A program made the position numbers and the translations under genes. 64,000 nt of DNA, from positions 620,001 through 684,000 of the forward strand of contig JANPZY010000001.1 of the NCBI GenBank assembly GCA_024707325.1, written 5' to 3'. Numbering within the stretch: the first letter of the stretch is position 1; each line of letters opens with the position of its first letter. Shown here in pieces: positions 8,363 through 17,510 of the stretch. The notes beneath the pieces were generated by a model. The model was not told the DNA's origin. It saw only the letters and a list, made by a program, of their open reading frames with translations, and ran no database searches. This stretch comes from Opitutus sp. (lineage in GTDB: Bacteria; Verrucomicrobiota; Verrucomicrobiia; Opitutales; Opitutaceae).

Positions 8363-9721
8363 TCACGCCGGCAGCGTCGCGCCGTTGCTGCGGATCAATT
8401 CGCCATACCAGCGCGCCGAGTCCTTCAGCGTGCGTTTCTGGGTGTTGAAATCCACGTGCACGAGACCGAAGCGATAGCGGTAGCCCTCGGCCCACTCGAA
8501 GTTGTCCATCAGCGTCCACTGGAAATAGCCGCGCACATCCACGCCGTCGGCCGCGGAGCGACGCAGCTCGCGCAGATAACGCGAGAGATAATCGATGCGC
8601 GCCGGATCGTGCACGTGGCCGTCGAGCGCGACCCAGTCGTGACCCGACATGCCGTTTTCCGTGATCACGATCGGCAGACCATAACGCTCCCACTGGAATC
8701 GCGGTCCCCAATACAGCGCGGGCGGCGTCACGTTCCAGTGCATGTGCGTCTGCGGATTGCCGAGCTGACGCGGCAGCTGCTCCACGGAACCATCCGCGGC
8801 GCGGCGCACGTGGTAACCGTTGTAAATATTCAGCCCGAGAAAATCCAACGGCTGGCGGATCGTGCGCATCTCCTCCGCCGTGAACTTCGGTGCGTCGGCT
8901 CCGTAGACTTCGAGACCTTGCGCCGGATACTCGCCCTTGAAAACCGGATCGAGCCACCACGCCTGATTCCACACCGAGCCGTTGCGCACCGTGTAGTAGG
9001 CCTCGCGCGCCGCCTCGATGTCGGCCGCGGAATTCGTTTCCGGCACAGGCACGTCGCCCGTCGGCGCCCAGCCGATCACCGCCGGTTTCTTCGCGTGCTG
9101 ACGAATCGTCTGCACCGCGAGACCGTGCGCCACGAGCACGCGATGCGCCGCGAGCAACACCTGAGCCTGCGGCAACTGATCGCCCGGCGCGTGAATGCCC
9201 GTCTGGTGACCGAGCCCCACGAAGCACTGAGGCTCGTTGAGCGTCATCCAGTGCTGCACGCGATCTGACAGACGATCGACCACCACGCGCGTGTAGTCGG
9301 CGAACCACTTCGGACTGTCCTCATGCAACCAGCCGCCGCGCTGATACAGCGCCAGCGGATAATCCCAGTGAAACAACGTCACCCACGGCTGCACGCCCGC
9401 CGCCAGCAAGTCGTCCACAAGCCGGTCGTAGAAACCGAGCCCCGCCTCGCTCACCTGGCCCACGCCCTCCGGCAGGATGCGCGACCACGCGAGCGAAAAA
9501 CGATACGCCTGCAGCCCGATCTCGCGCATCAGCGCAACGTCTTCCTTCGAGCGATGGTAGTGATCACACGCGACGGCACCCGTGTCGCCGCCGTGGACCT
9601 TGCCCGGCTTTTCGCAGAACGCATCCCACACCGTCCGCCCGCGGCCGTCGGCCTCGAGCGCACCTTCGATTTGAAACGAGGACGTCGCCGCGCCCCACAC
9701 AAAGTTCTTCGAGAAAGCCAT
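8363..9721 (-). CDS. Beta-glucosidase, glycoside hydrolase family 1
   Basis: About 452 residues, the usual GH1 length. It starts MAFSKNFVWGAATSSFQIEGALEADGRG, the family's N-terminal signature. It carries the acid/base Glu in MTLNEPQCF and the nucleophile Glu in IVITENGMSGHD. No signal peptide is present, so it should hydrolyse imported cellobiose or related aryl/alkyl beta-glucosides in the cytoplasm. The upstream in-frame ATG at 9763 is rejected because the family begins at 9721. A LacI-type regulator lies ~600 bp upstream in the same orientation and is the likeliest local regulator, though no operator was identified. Confidence 0.94.
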   Translation of the reverse strand: MAFSKNFVWGAATSSFQIEGALEADGRGRTVWDAFCEKPGKVHGGDTGAVACDHYHRSKEDVALMREIGLQAYRFSLAWSRILPEGVGQVSEAGLGFYDRLVDDLLAAGVQPWVTLFHWDYPLALYQRGGWLHEDSPKWFADYTRVVVDRLSDRVQHWMTLNEPQCFVGLGHQTGIHAPGDQLPQAQVLLAAHRVLVAHGLAVQTIRQHAKKPAVIGWAPTGDVPVPETNSAADIEAAREAYYTVRNGSVWNQAWWLDPVFKGEYPAQGLEVYGADAPKFTAEEMRTIRQPLDFLGLNIYNGYHVRRAADGSVEQLPRQLGNPQTHMHWNVTPPALYWGPRFQWERYGLPIVITENGMSGHDWVALDGHVHDPARIDYLSRYLRELRRSAADGVDVRGYFQWTLMDNFEWAEGYRYRFGLVHVDFNTQKRTLKDSARWYGELIRSNGATLPA

Positions 9722-10038
9722 GGAAAAACGCGTAGTTTCCCGGCCCAGACCACCGCCCGTCAACGGCTCGCCCGCACGCTGTTGTGCTTGCTGATGAACA
9801 CGCGAGCCGCGTTTGCCGGAGTTCGCGGAAGTGGAGCAGCGCCACAGTGGCGCTTAGCAAAGGTGACGACCGGCGTCCCCGCCGGATTGAAACGCGTTGC
9901 GAGAAGTGAGCGCTTCACGAAGGAGCGTTTCGCGAGCTGAAGCGCGAGCCACTCCCGAACAATCCGCCCAAGACAGCGCCCCCTAGAACCCCACCCGCCT
10001 CGCCTCGCCTCAGCCCTCCACCCCCAAGCCAGAAAATA

Positions 10039-10124
10039 AAAGTCCGTAATACGGACTTTCTAATTTCTCGGTTTATCGAGGTAAAACTCCATTCCGCTTT
10101 ATCAAAGTCCGTATTACGGACTTT
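10039..10124. repeat. Pair of near-perfect TCCGTA(A/T)TACGGA palindromes in an AT-rich island
   Basis: Two 21-bp palindromes occur at 10039-10059 and 10104-10124. Each half-site is AAAGTCCGTA around a single central A or T. Their centres lie 65 bp apart. The sequence around them is markedly AT-rich for this window, in a 600-bp gap between the beta-glucosidase and lacI-type genes. They may be operator sites or the ends of a small inserted element. The rest of the gap (9722-10038) holds only a weak GACCGGCGTCCCCGCCGG hairpin near 9868. Confidence 0.8.
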
Positions 10125-10182
10125 GGATGGTGATGGTTGCCGGGGGCGGTGCGGATTGAGTGGCGGTGTGGTTCCCACGGGA

Positions 10183-10323
10183 GGGCGAGGATGTCCGGAC
10201 TTTCGTGCGACGCGGTCCGCACCTCGGGGCGACCGTGTTCGCACCTTGTCGCAACGTGATCCGCACTTGGTCGCGACCGTGTTCGCACCTTGTCGCAACC
10301 CGGTCCGCACTCGGTCCCGACTC
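10183..10323 (+). repeat. 22-bp tandem repeat array B (about 6.5 units)
   Basis: Units begin at 10183, 10205, 10227, 10249, 10271 and 10293, exactly 22 bp apart, with a partial copy from 10315. Alternating GTCGCGACCGT-like and GTCCGCACCTT-like 11-mers are clear. The array runs up to the stop codon (10322-10324) of the regulator gene. Confidence 0.88.
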
Positions 10324-11389
10324 AGGCCTTGCGCGAGCGCGTGGTCGCGCGGCGCGGAGATTTCGCCTCCACCCACTGGCCTTCGATGAGCGTGAGGTTG
10401 GGCCTATCCACCAGACCGCGCTGGTTGGTCTTCATCAAAATCGCGAGCTGCTCGACCGCGCGCACACCGACCGTGCGGTGATTTTGCCGCATGCCCGCCG
10501 ACGTGATGCCGTCGGGGCTGAGATCGAGCGCGGTGACGGTGATGTCGCCGGGCACGCGCCAGCCATTGCGACGGAAAATTTCGGGCATGCTGATCCAGTT
10601 GCTCACGACGGCTTCCACGTCGTTGTCGCGCGCCCATTGGTGCAGCATCGCGTCGATATCGACGCTTCCTTCGCCCGGCAGGATGCACGGCGGCACGCGG
10701 GCAAGCCCGGGCGATTGCGCGACCTCGACATAGTAGCCGGCGGTGAACGCGTTTTTCAGATAACGCTCCTCGCGCGCGCCCACAGCGAGACCGATGCGGC
10801 GAAACCCGCGCTGCGCGAGCCGCCGCACGGCTTCGCGCGTGATCATGAGTTGATGATTCGAAATCGTGTGCAGCGAGAGTCCGAGATGCTGCGACTCGAT
10901 CTGCACCGCGCTGAAATGCTCCCATGAAAGTTGGAAGTTCGGCATCGAGTCGCCGAACGCCGCGATGATGAGACCGGTGATGCCGCGCGCCCGCAGGATG
11001 CGCTCGATGCGCGGTCCCGCGAGCGCGGCCTCGGTATCATGGCCGACGTAGAACACTTCGAGCTGATAACCGATCTGGTCGGCCTGGTAGCGCGCACCCT
11101 CGAGAAACTGGAGGTGCGCGTGCGACGTCGCGAGTTCGCTGGCGTCGCGGAAGTTCAGCAGGAACGCCATCGTGATCGGCGCGCGCACCGAGTGACGCGC
11201 GGTCCGGTAAAAATTGAGCGCGGCGAGCATCGGGTCGGGCCGATAGCCGAGCTTCTTCGCGATCTTCTGGATCCGCGTGCGCGTCGCAGACGGGAGGCGC
11301 GGATCATTTCGCAACGCGAGCGAGACGGTGGTTTGATGAACGCCGGCGGCGTCGGCGACCTGCTGCATCGTGACGCGGGGCGAAGTCAT
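10322..11389 (-). CDS. LacI-family transcriptional regulator
   Basis: The 355-residue protein has an N-terminal helix-turn-helix (VTMQQVADAAGVHQTTVSLALRNDPRLPSATRTRIQKIAKKLGYRPDPML). A periplasmic-binding-protein-like effector domain follows (ITGLIIAAFGDSMPNFQLSWEHFSAVQIES ... FRRIGLAVGAREERYLKNAFTAGYY). It should bind a sugar or sugar derivative and a palindromic operator. The hinge RPDPMLAALNFYR is the form common in Verrucomicrobia. The GH1 gene is its downstream neighbour on the same strand. The last residues (RRATTRSRKA) are basic and run into the 22-bp repeat array, so the C-terminus may have been altered by the repeats. Confidence 0.9.
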   Translation of the reverse strand: MTSPRVTMQQVADAAGVHQTTVSLALRNDPRLPSATRTRIQKIAKKLGYRPDPMLAALNFYRTARHSVRAPITMAFLLNFRDASELATSHAHLQFLEGARYQADQIGYQLEVFYVGHDTEAALAGPRIERILRARGITGLIIAAFGDSMPNFQLSWEHFSAVQIESQHLGLSLHTISNHQLMITREAVRRLAQRGFRRIGLAVGAREERYLKNAFTAGYYVEVAQSPGLARVPPCILPGEGSVDIDAMLHQWARDNDVEAVVSNWISMPEIFRRNGWRVPGDITVTALDLSPDGITSAGMRQNHRTVGVRAVEQLAILMKTNQRGLVDRPNLTLIEGQWVEAKSPRRATTRSRKA

Positions 11390-11619
11390 GACGCGATCAT
11401 TTCAGACGCCGCAGTTCATTCTTTAGCAAGTGCAAAACCCGCATTGTGACGCCGCGCGCGAGGTCACACGTTGCCTCCGTCAGTTTTCCCTAACCCCGCG
11501 TGGCGGTTTCGTCGCGAACGACTGGCAATGGTCCTGACAGGACTTCGCGATGCCCCGCCCGCGGGCCTAATTGTTTCCGGACACCGCGAGGAGGGCGAAC
11601 GTGACCGGAGGGAGAAAGC

Positions 11620-12357
11620 TCAGCGGCGTGCGAGCAGCTCCCACATCAGCACGGCGCCGGCGACGGAAACGTTGAGCGATTCCACTTTGCCGCTGCCGGG
11701 AATCGTGACGCGACGCGTGCAGGCCTCGAGCACCTCGGGCGCGAGACCATGCTCCTCGTTGCCGAGCACGAGCGCGATCGGGCGATCCTTCGCCACCGGC
11801 GCATCGGGACGCCCACCACGCGTAGCGGCGCCGATCACCTCGAAACCGGCCTGCGCGAGTTCGCGCAGAAACGGCGCGAGCGCCGGCACGCGCAGAATCT
11901 CCACGTGCGCCATGCCGCCCTCGGCCACACGGTGCGCCGCATCTCCGGGGAGCGCGGCGGCCGGATCGGTCGGTATCACGATTTTAGATACGCCAAAAAA
12001 CGCCGCAGTGCGCACGAGCGCGCCGAGATTATGCGCATTCCCGATGCGATCGAGCACGAGCAGCGGCTCGCGATGCTGCGCCCACGTGCGAATTTCCGAC
12101 GCCAAGGGCGAGCGCAGCGTCGGCGCGGCCACGATCGCCACGATGCCGCCGTGATGGACCGTGCCAGCGATCTTCTCGAGCTCGGCCGGTTCGACACAGC
12201 GGTAGATCTTTTTGGCCTTCGCGAGCGCCTTGGTCATGACGCCGACGCGCTTCGCGGTCGGGTAGTCGAAGAAGAGACGCTTGATCGCGCCCGCGTCGGC
12301 CGCGAACTGCGCCCGCACGGCCGCCAGGCCACAGAGAGTGATTTCGTTGGTTTTCAA
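11620..12357 (-). CDS. TrmH/SpoU-family RNA 2'-O-methyltransferase
   Basis: 245 residues. An N-terminal substrate-binding region (CGLAAVRAQFAADAGAIKRLFF) precedes the SPOUT domain. Motif 1 is IGNAHNLGALVRTAAFFG, motif 2 is IALVLGNEEHGL and motif 3 is IPGSGKVESLNVSVAGAVLMWE. These form the deep-trefoil knot that binds S-adenosylmethionine. It should 2'-O-methylate a guanosine in rRNA or a tRNA ribose; which one cannot be told from sequence. It lies downstream of and codirectional with an RlmM-like gene (36 bp), so the two rRNA-modification genes probably form an operon. Confidence 0.9.
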   Translation of the reverse strand: MKTNEITLCGLAAVRAQFAADAGAIKRLFFDYPTAKRVGVMTKALAKAKKIYRCVEPAELEKIAGTVHHGGIVAIVAAPTLRSPLASEIRTWAQHREPLLVLDRIGNAHNLGALVRTAAFFGVSKIVIPTDPAAALPGDAAHRVAEGGMAHVEILRVPALAPFLRELAQAGFEVIGAATRGGRPDAPVAKDRPIALVLGNEEHGLAPEVLEACTRRVTIPGSGKVESLNVSVAGAVLMWELLARR

Positions 12358-12393
12358 AGGAGGAACGAAGAACGCGAACGATGTTGGAAGCTA

Positions 12394-13413
12394 TCAGTCG
12401 CTGCCCTCACCCACCACGGTGAACTCTTCGCGGTCGTGATAGAGATGACGTATGCGGACACCGCGGGCGTGACTCACGAAGGGAGACGACGATGAACGAA
12501 GCTCGCGCAGGAGCGCGACGGCGTCGACACGACCAAACTTCAGATTGATGACGAAACGGCGGCACCATCTGCGGGCGAGCCACGGGGCGACGATGTGCTG
12601 CAGCACGTGATGCGGCTCCTCGACCATGTCGCAATAAAGCCAGTCGAACGCCGCGCCGTCGGCCGGCGCGAACTTGAATGCGTCTTCGCGACGATGCTCG
12701 ATGCGCGGATGATCGAGCGCGCCGCCTTTCAGCGGACCGTTGTCGATCGCCACCACGTGCGCGCCGCGTTTCGCCGCACTGTAGCTCCAGCCACCCGGCG
12801 CCGCGCCGAGATCGCACACGGTTTCACCGGCCTGCGGTTCGCGTCCGAGCAGACCGTAGGCCTCCTCGACTTTCAGATAACTCCGCGATGGCGCGAGCGC
12901 GTCGTCGGCCATGCGCCGCTGCGCGCCGAGCACGGCCTCACGCGCCACGAACACGCGTTTGAAGTCAGCGAAAAACACCCAAAGTCCGCGCACCACGCCC
13001 TGGCGTAGGGGCGAATCGGATACAGCGAGTTTCGCGACGCGCGACATGCGTTTCTTGAGAATCTCGGCGAAGGCCGCCTCGACCGCGCCCGCCCGCCGGC
13101 CGAGGCCATCGAGCCCCGCCGCCGTATCGAACACCAGCGGCCACGGCCCTTCGAAGCGTTCGGTTTTCGCAGATGAGAGGAAGTGCTCGGCGATTCGCGC
13201 GGCGAGTTGGTTGACCGACTCACCCGAGATCTCGACGGCGTCGATCAGTGCCACCGACGCAAAGGCGAGGTCCGCCGTCTCGATGTCGCGCGCGTTCGCC
13301 GCGACGCCAGTGCGCACCCAACCTCCGCCGGACTCCTCGGTGCGGTGGCCATGCAGCTCCGCCAGCTCACGGGTGAGCAGCGGTTCGTAACCGGGCTGGC
13401 AGAGGAGAATCAT
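12394..13413 (-). CDS. rlmM: RlmM-like 23S rRNA 2'-O-ribose methyltransferase
   Basis: About 339 residues from ATG 13413 (MILLCQPGYEPLLTREL). The first half resembles a THUMP-like RNA-binding module. The second half is a Rossmann methyltransferase with the SAM motif VCDLGAAPGGWSYSAAKRG. It is followed by VVAIDNGPLKG, DWLYCDMVEEPHHVL and VINLKFGR (K-D-K-type catalytic residues in the FtsJ/RlmM group). The predicted reaction is 2'-O-methylation of a cytidine in the peptidyl-transferase region of 23S rRNA. An open upstream extension to 13578 was rejected because it is not conserved-looking. It precedes the TrmH-family gene on the same strand. Confidence 0.85.
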   Translation of the reverse strand: MILLCQPGYEPLLTRELAELHGHRTEESGGGWVRTGVAANARDIETADLAFASVALIDAVEISGESVNQLAARIAEHFLSSAKTERFEGPWPLVFDTAAGLDGLGRRAGAVEAAFAEILKKRMSRVAKLAVSDSPLRQGVVRGLWVFFADFKRVFVAREAVLGAQRRMADDALAPSRSYLKVEEAYGLLGREPQAGETVCDLGAAPGGWSYSAAKRGAHVVAIDNGPLKGGALDHPRIEHRREDAFKFAPADGAAFDWLYCDMVEEPHHVLQHIVAPWLARRWCRRFVINLKFGRVDAVALLRELRSSSSPFVSHARGVRIRHLYHDREEFTVVGEGSD

Positions 13414-13680
13414 GGCCGCGAGCGTGTCCCCGGCTCGATTCGGCGCGAGTGTTTTTGCCGGGAGGAAACTCTCCGCCGCAGACCCGCCAAGGCGCGGCTG
13501 ACCCTTTCGCTCACGGGCGCGCCGCAAAATTTCGTTTTTGCAAACTAGCGGCTCGCATCGCGCGCGCGGAGTAAACAAGGTGCTGCCGGTTCCTTGGTTC
13601 CAGCGCCTTGGGACGGGAAATTCGAACCCGGATTTCTCGCTTTCGGATGAACCCCGACAGCGCCGCTGGCGAGCGCCGCG

Positions 13681-14796
13681 ATGTCCACGAAAACGAGAAC
13701 AAGCTTACTGATTCTGGCGGGTCTGTGCCTCGTTTCAGGATGGTTTTTCTGGCCGCGCGCGCTCGGGACAGCGCGAGACGCGTCTGGTCCCACTCCAACT
13801 CCACGGGTGGCCACCCAGGCGACGCCTCGGAACGAGCAGGCCGAGCGATTCGCCACGACGCAGACGCCGGAAGCGCTCCGAAGCGAGATCGCCAATTTGG
13901 AGCGCGCGCTCGCAAAACTGCCACCTGCGGAGGCCGCAGCGGCGTTGGTGGATCTCCTCGATGCCGGCGTGGATGGAAGGACCGGGCTGGCCTTTCGTGT
14001 CGGGCCAGGCGGTGCGCTCGTCTCGGCGCCGACGTTGCGCGTTTGGATGCTTCATCGACTGGGCCAGCTCGACCGGCTCCTCGCCGCCGCATATGCAGAG
14101 GAGATTTTCGCCACCGGCAACTCGCCCGACGAGTGGTCGGTGGCGCTTCGCAATCAGTGGCGGGAAGCCGCTCCGCTGGGCGAGATGGCGGCCGTGCGCG
14201 AACGCGTATTGGAGATGATGCATCGCGACGAATGGGCCGAGTCGCCGAGCGCGGGTTTTCTGGAGGGGCTCGATCTCGCGGTCGCGAGTGTCGCGTGGGA
14301 AGCCGTGCCCCGCCTCGAAGAGTGGCTCGCCCCCGGACAGCCGACGGCGCTCCGCGCGGCGGCGTGGCTGACGCTCGATCGGATGGTGCTCGAAGCGCCG
14401 CAGGACACGCTGGCGCAATATGCCGGGCACCCCGATTGGCTGGCCTCGCAGCCCATGCTACGCGCGGGGGTGATGGCACGAGCGAATGTGGAGAATCCCA
14501 GCGAGCGCGCCGTCGTGGAAACTTATTTGCGCCGAGACATCCCGTCCGCGGAAGGTCAGCGATTTTTCGAACTTTTACCCAACGTCAGCACCGCACTGTC
14601 CCACAACCTGGCGACACCGCCCCACGTTGTCTCCGCCTGGACGGCGGCGCAACGCGATCGGGCAACGCTGGCCGTGGTGCAGGGGTGGCGCACCTCGAGC
14701 GCTTTTGCCCGTTGGGAATCTGACCTGGCCGCCGCGGAGGAGCGGCTGGCCGAATCGGTCGCATCGGCCAAACGCGGAGGATACCTGACGCCATGA
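13681..14796 (+). CDS. Hypothetical exported protein with helical repeats
   Basis: The 371-residue protein starts with a signal anchor (SLLILAGLCLVSGWFFWP), then a Pro/Thr-rich linker. An all-helical, Ala/Leu/Glu-rich body follows (ALRSEIANLERALAKLPPAEAAAALVDLLD ... AAWLTLDRMVLEAPQDTLAQYAG). It resembles HEAT/ARM-type or planctomycete-verrucomicrobial helical repeat proteins, but I do not recognise a family. Its stop overlaps the ATG of the protease gene at 14793 (ATGA), so the two are translationally coupled and may cooperate outside the cytoplasmic membrane. Confidence 0.75.
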   Translation: MSTKTRTSLLILAGLCLVSGWFFWPRALGTARDASGPTPTPRVATQATPRNEQAERFATTQTPEALRSEIANLERALAKLPPAEAAAALVDLLDAGVDGRTGLAFRVGPGGALVSAPTLRVWMLHRLGQLDRLLAAAYAEEIFATGNSPDEWSVALRNQWREAAPLGEMAAVRERVLEMMHRDEWAESPSAGFLEGLDLAVASVAWEAVPRLEEWLAPGQPTALRAAAWLTLDRMVLEAPQDTLAQYAGHPDWLASQPMLRAGVMARANVENPSERAVVETYLRRDIPSAEGQRFFELLPNVSTALSHNLATPPHVVSAWTAAQRDRATLAVVQGWRTSSAFARWESDLAAAEERLAESVASAKRGGYLTP

Positions 14797-16832
14797 AACA
14801 AAAGCGCTCCAGCCTTGAGAAAACGATCCGGTGGCGACTCACGATCGCCGCGTTGCTCGCGCCAGCCGTCATTGCGACCCATGCCGCCACCACGCCGAGC
14901 CCGATCTCCTCGGGATCGTATTCACTTTATCCCTACCAATACACTGGCCTGATCACCGTCACCACCAGTTCCACCGCCACGACAATCAACAGCCAGACCG
15001 GCAGCGGCGCGGTTGGTGCGCAATCCGCGGGTCGTCTTCTCCTGTGCGCACGTCGTCTACAAAGAGGAAAATGTCGACCCCTGGCTCTCGAAGGTGAAAT
15101 GGCATCGGGCGTGGTCTTCCGGCCAGTTTCCCGCGTCGACCACAGGCCAGACGCTGCGCAGCTACTATTACTTCGTTGGTTATAGTTCCGCGGTGAAGAA
15201 CTACGGCACCACCAGCAGCACCGCCTTCGCGAACGATTTTGTGGTTCACTACGCCTACGAGGACACGGGAAGTGGCGGCTATGCCGGCTGGTGGACCGAC
15301 GGGACCAGCCAACTGAAGTCAGGGGTCCGCCAAAAGCTGATCACGGGGTATCCCTCCGGTCTATACGGCTCCAGCCACAGTTGGAAATACCTGATGCATG
15401 AGACCGGCCCGTTCTACGACGCGTTCTCCACGGTAATGGATACGTATCTCAGGACGACCGGCGTCTCGACCGCACAAGGAAACAGCGGCGGCCCCGTTTG
15501 GGTGTGGGATTCGACCAACGGGCAATACTACTATGCGGGAGTTCTGATATCCGGATTGACCCGCAGTCTCGGTGAGAGCGACGACGTCGTCGGCGTCTAC
15601 GGGGTGGACGACACGAGCAAGACTCTCATCGAAGCCGCAATCGCTGAAGTGACGGACCTCATGCCCGTCATCACTCAACAGCCCTCGAGCCGCCGCGTGA
15701 CCGAAGGGTCCGACGCGACCTTCTCGGTTAAGGCGACAGGGGGAAAACTCTCCTACCTGTGGTATATGGACGGGCCTTTTGGTCCCCAGATGCTCCTCGC
15801 CGAGACCAAGGCCACGTTGACATTAAAGAGCGTCAAAGCCTCCGACGCCGGGACCTACTACGTCGTGGTCACCGGCGCGGACGGGACCAAGGTCACGAGC
15901 AAAAAAGCCACGCTCACCGTCGATCCGCCCAACACGGCTCCCGTCGTGAGCAAGATCAAGAACTACACGATCGACGAGGATACGCCGCTGACGATCAAGT
16001 TCACCATCCGCGACACCGAGACCTCCGCGAGCAAACTCAAGGTAACGCGCAGCAGCGGAGACACGAAGCTCTTCCCTCTCGCCAATCTGAAACTCGGCGG
16101 ATCCGGGACCAATCGCACCCTCAAGCTCACACCGGCCAAGAACCTTTCCGGCAAGGCAAAGATCAAGGTGAAGGCCAGCGACGGCTCGCTCTCTCACACC
16201 CGCAGCTTCACCGTCACCGTGCAGGCCGTAAACGATCCGCCCACGCTCGGCGCGCTGGAGGACATCACAATCAAGGAAGACACCTCGAAAACCATCACCC
16301 TCAAGATCGGCGACGCCGAGACGTCTGCCTCGAAATTGAAGGTGTCGGTCGCGACTTCGAACACCACCCTCACCCCCAAGAAAGCGCTCGTGCTGGGCGG
16401 AAGCGGTTCGAAGCGAACGCTGAAAATCACCCCGGCGAAAAACCGCTACGGCTCTGCCAACATCACCGTCACGGTCAGTGATGGCAAAGTCACGAAGAAG
16501 CGGACCTTCAAGCTGACCGTGAAGTCGGTCAACGACGCGCCGACTCTCTCGAAGATCGCCGCGCAAACGGTGAAGCGGAACAAGAGCACACCAAAGATCC
16601 TTTCACGATCGGCGACGCCGAGACCGCCGCGGGGAAACTCATTCTCATGCGCAGCAGCTCCGACACAAAGCTGCTGCCGTTGTCCGGCCTCAAGCTAGGC
16701 GGTAGCGGCGCGAATCGAACCATCGTGGTCAAGCCCGCCAAAAACAAAACGGGCCAGGCGACGGTCATGATCGCCGTAAGCGACGGGAAGAAGACGACCA
16801 CGCGGAGCTTCTCCGTGACGGTGAGTAAATAA
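14793..16832 (+). CDS. Secreted trypsin-like serine protease with Ig-like and tandem cadherin-like domains, frameshifted twice
   Basis: Three reading-frame segments make one coherent protein of about 680 residues. 14793-~15013 encodes a signal peptide (IAALLAPAVIATHAA) and the protease start. ~15013-16590 carries the catalytic His (VVFSCAHVVY), the Ser motif TAQGNSGGPVWV, an Ig-like domain (SDATFSVKATGG...SDAGTYYVVVTG) and two cadherin-like repeats (TIDEDTPLTIKF, TIKEDTSKTITLKIGDAETSASKL). 16590-16832 finishes a third repeat. One extra base near 15013 and one missing base near 16590 break the frame. Either the gene is decaying or the assembly has two indels. The product would act outside the cell; substrate unknown. 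Confidence 0.75.
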
Positions 16833-16871
16833 CCCCGCCGAGGCTCGACTCGGCGCGAGTGTTTTTGCGAA

Positions 16872-17468
16872 GTGAGCCGCATGAGATCCGCCCTGTTCGC
16901 CGCCGTTCTCGTCGTTACCGCGCTGGTCCAAACGGCTCCCGCATCGCCCCATCCGCGAGCACAGGAGCTGATCGAAACGCTCCGGATGGAATTCCTCGAG
17001 GGAGAGTCAGGCTACTTCGCATTCCTCCCTCAATCGCCACAACTCGTCACGCAGGAAGGCCGCGAACTGCCGGCGCAGAGCCGCATCTACTACCTGCTCA
17101 CGCAGGAGCTGCCGACCAATTTCCTGCACTGGCTCGCTTCGGACGACACCCACATCCTGCTCGAAGGTGGACCGGTCGACTACTTCATCTTTCACCCCGA
17201 CGGCCGCGCGGAAAAAATCACGCTCGGACGCGACCTTGCCGCGGGGCAGCAACTCGTGATCGCGGTCCCGGGAAACTGCTGGAAGGCGCTGCAGCTGCAT
17301 CCAGAAGCTGGATACGCCCTGATGGCCAACGTGCTTTCGCCCGCATGGACGCCGGATCGCGTGACGATCGGCGCCGGCGAGGACTTCGTGCGTCGCTTCA
17401 CCGGCGCGGCCGACTGGGCCACGCCGGAAACGCTGCGAGGCCTGATCGGCCCGAACTGGCAGAAGTGA
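16872..17468 (+). CDS. Exported cupin protein, DUF985 family
   Basis: 198 residues. A signal peptide (SALFAAVLVVTALVQTAPA) is followed by a DUF985 cupin. It has HPRAQELIETLRMEFLEGESGYF, RIYYLLTQELPTNFLHWLASDD, then HILLEGGPVDYFIFHPDG and LGRDLAAGQQLVIAVPGNCWKALQLHPEAGYALMANVLSPAW. Cupin members of this group include yeast YML079-like proteins without an assigned reaction. Most relatives are cytoplasmic, so the signal peptide is unusual. It converges with the ribonucleotide reductase gene 42 bp away. Confidence 0.8.
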   Translation: MSRMRSALFAAVLVVTALVQTAPASPHPRAQELIETLRMEFLEGESGYFAFLPQSPQLVTQEGRELPAQSRIYYLLTQELPTNFLHWLASDDTHILLEGGPVDYFIFHPDGRAEKITLGRDLAAGQQLVIAVPGNCWKALQLHPEAGYALMANVLSPAWTPDRVTIGAGEDFVRRFTGAADWATPETLRGLIGPNWQK

Positions 17469-17510
17469 GTTTTCCCGCCGACAGGTTCGCCCCGCCGGCG
17501 AAGGCAAACC

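Noticed and set aside
10039..10124. Calling the TCCGTA(A/T)TACGGA palindromes the operator of the neighbouring LacI-type gene
   Set aside because: LacI-family operators normally have a central CG dyad, and these have a single central A or T. They also lie downstream of the regulator gene's stop.
13608..13640. TTCGAACCCGG resembling a tRNA T-arm
   Set aside because: No acceptor stem, anticodon arm or CCA end could be built around it. No tRNA or rRNA gene was found in the window.
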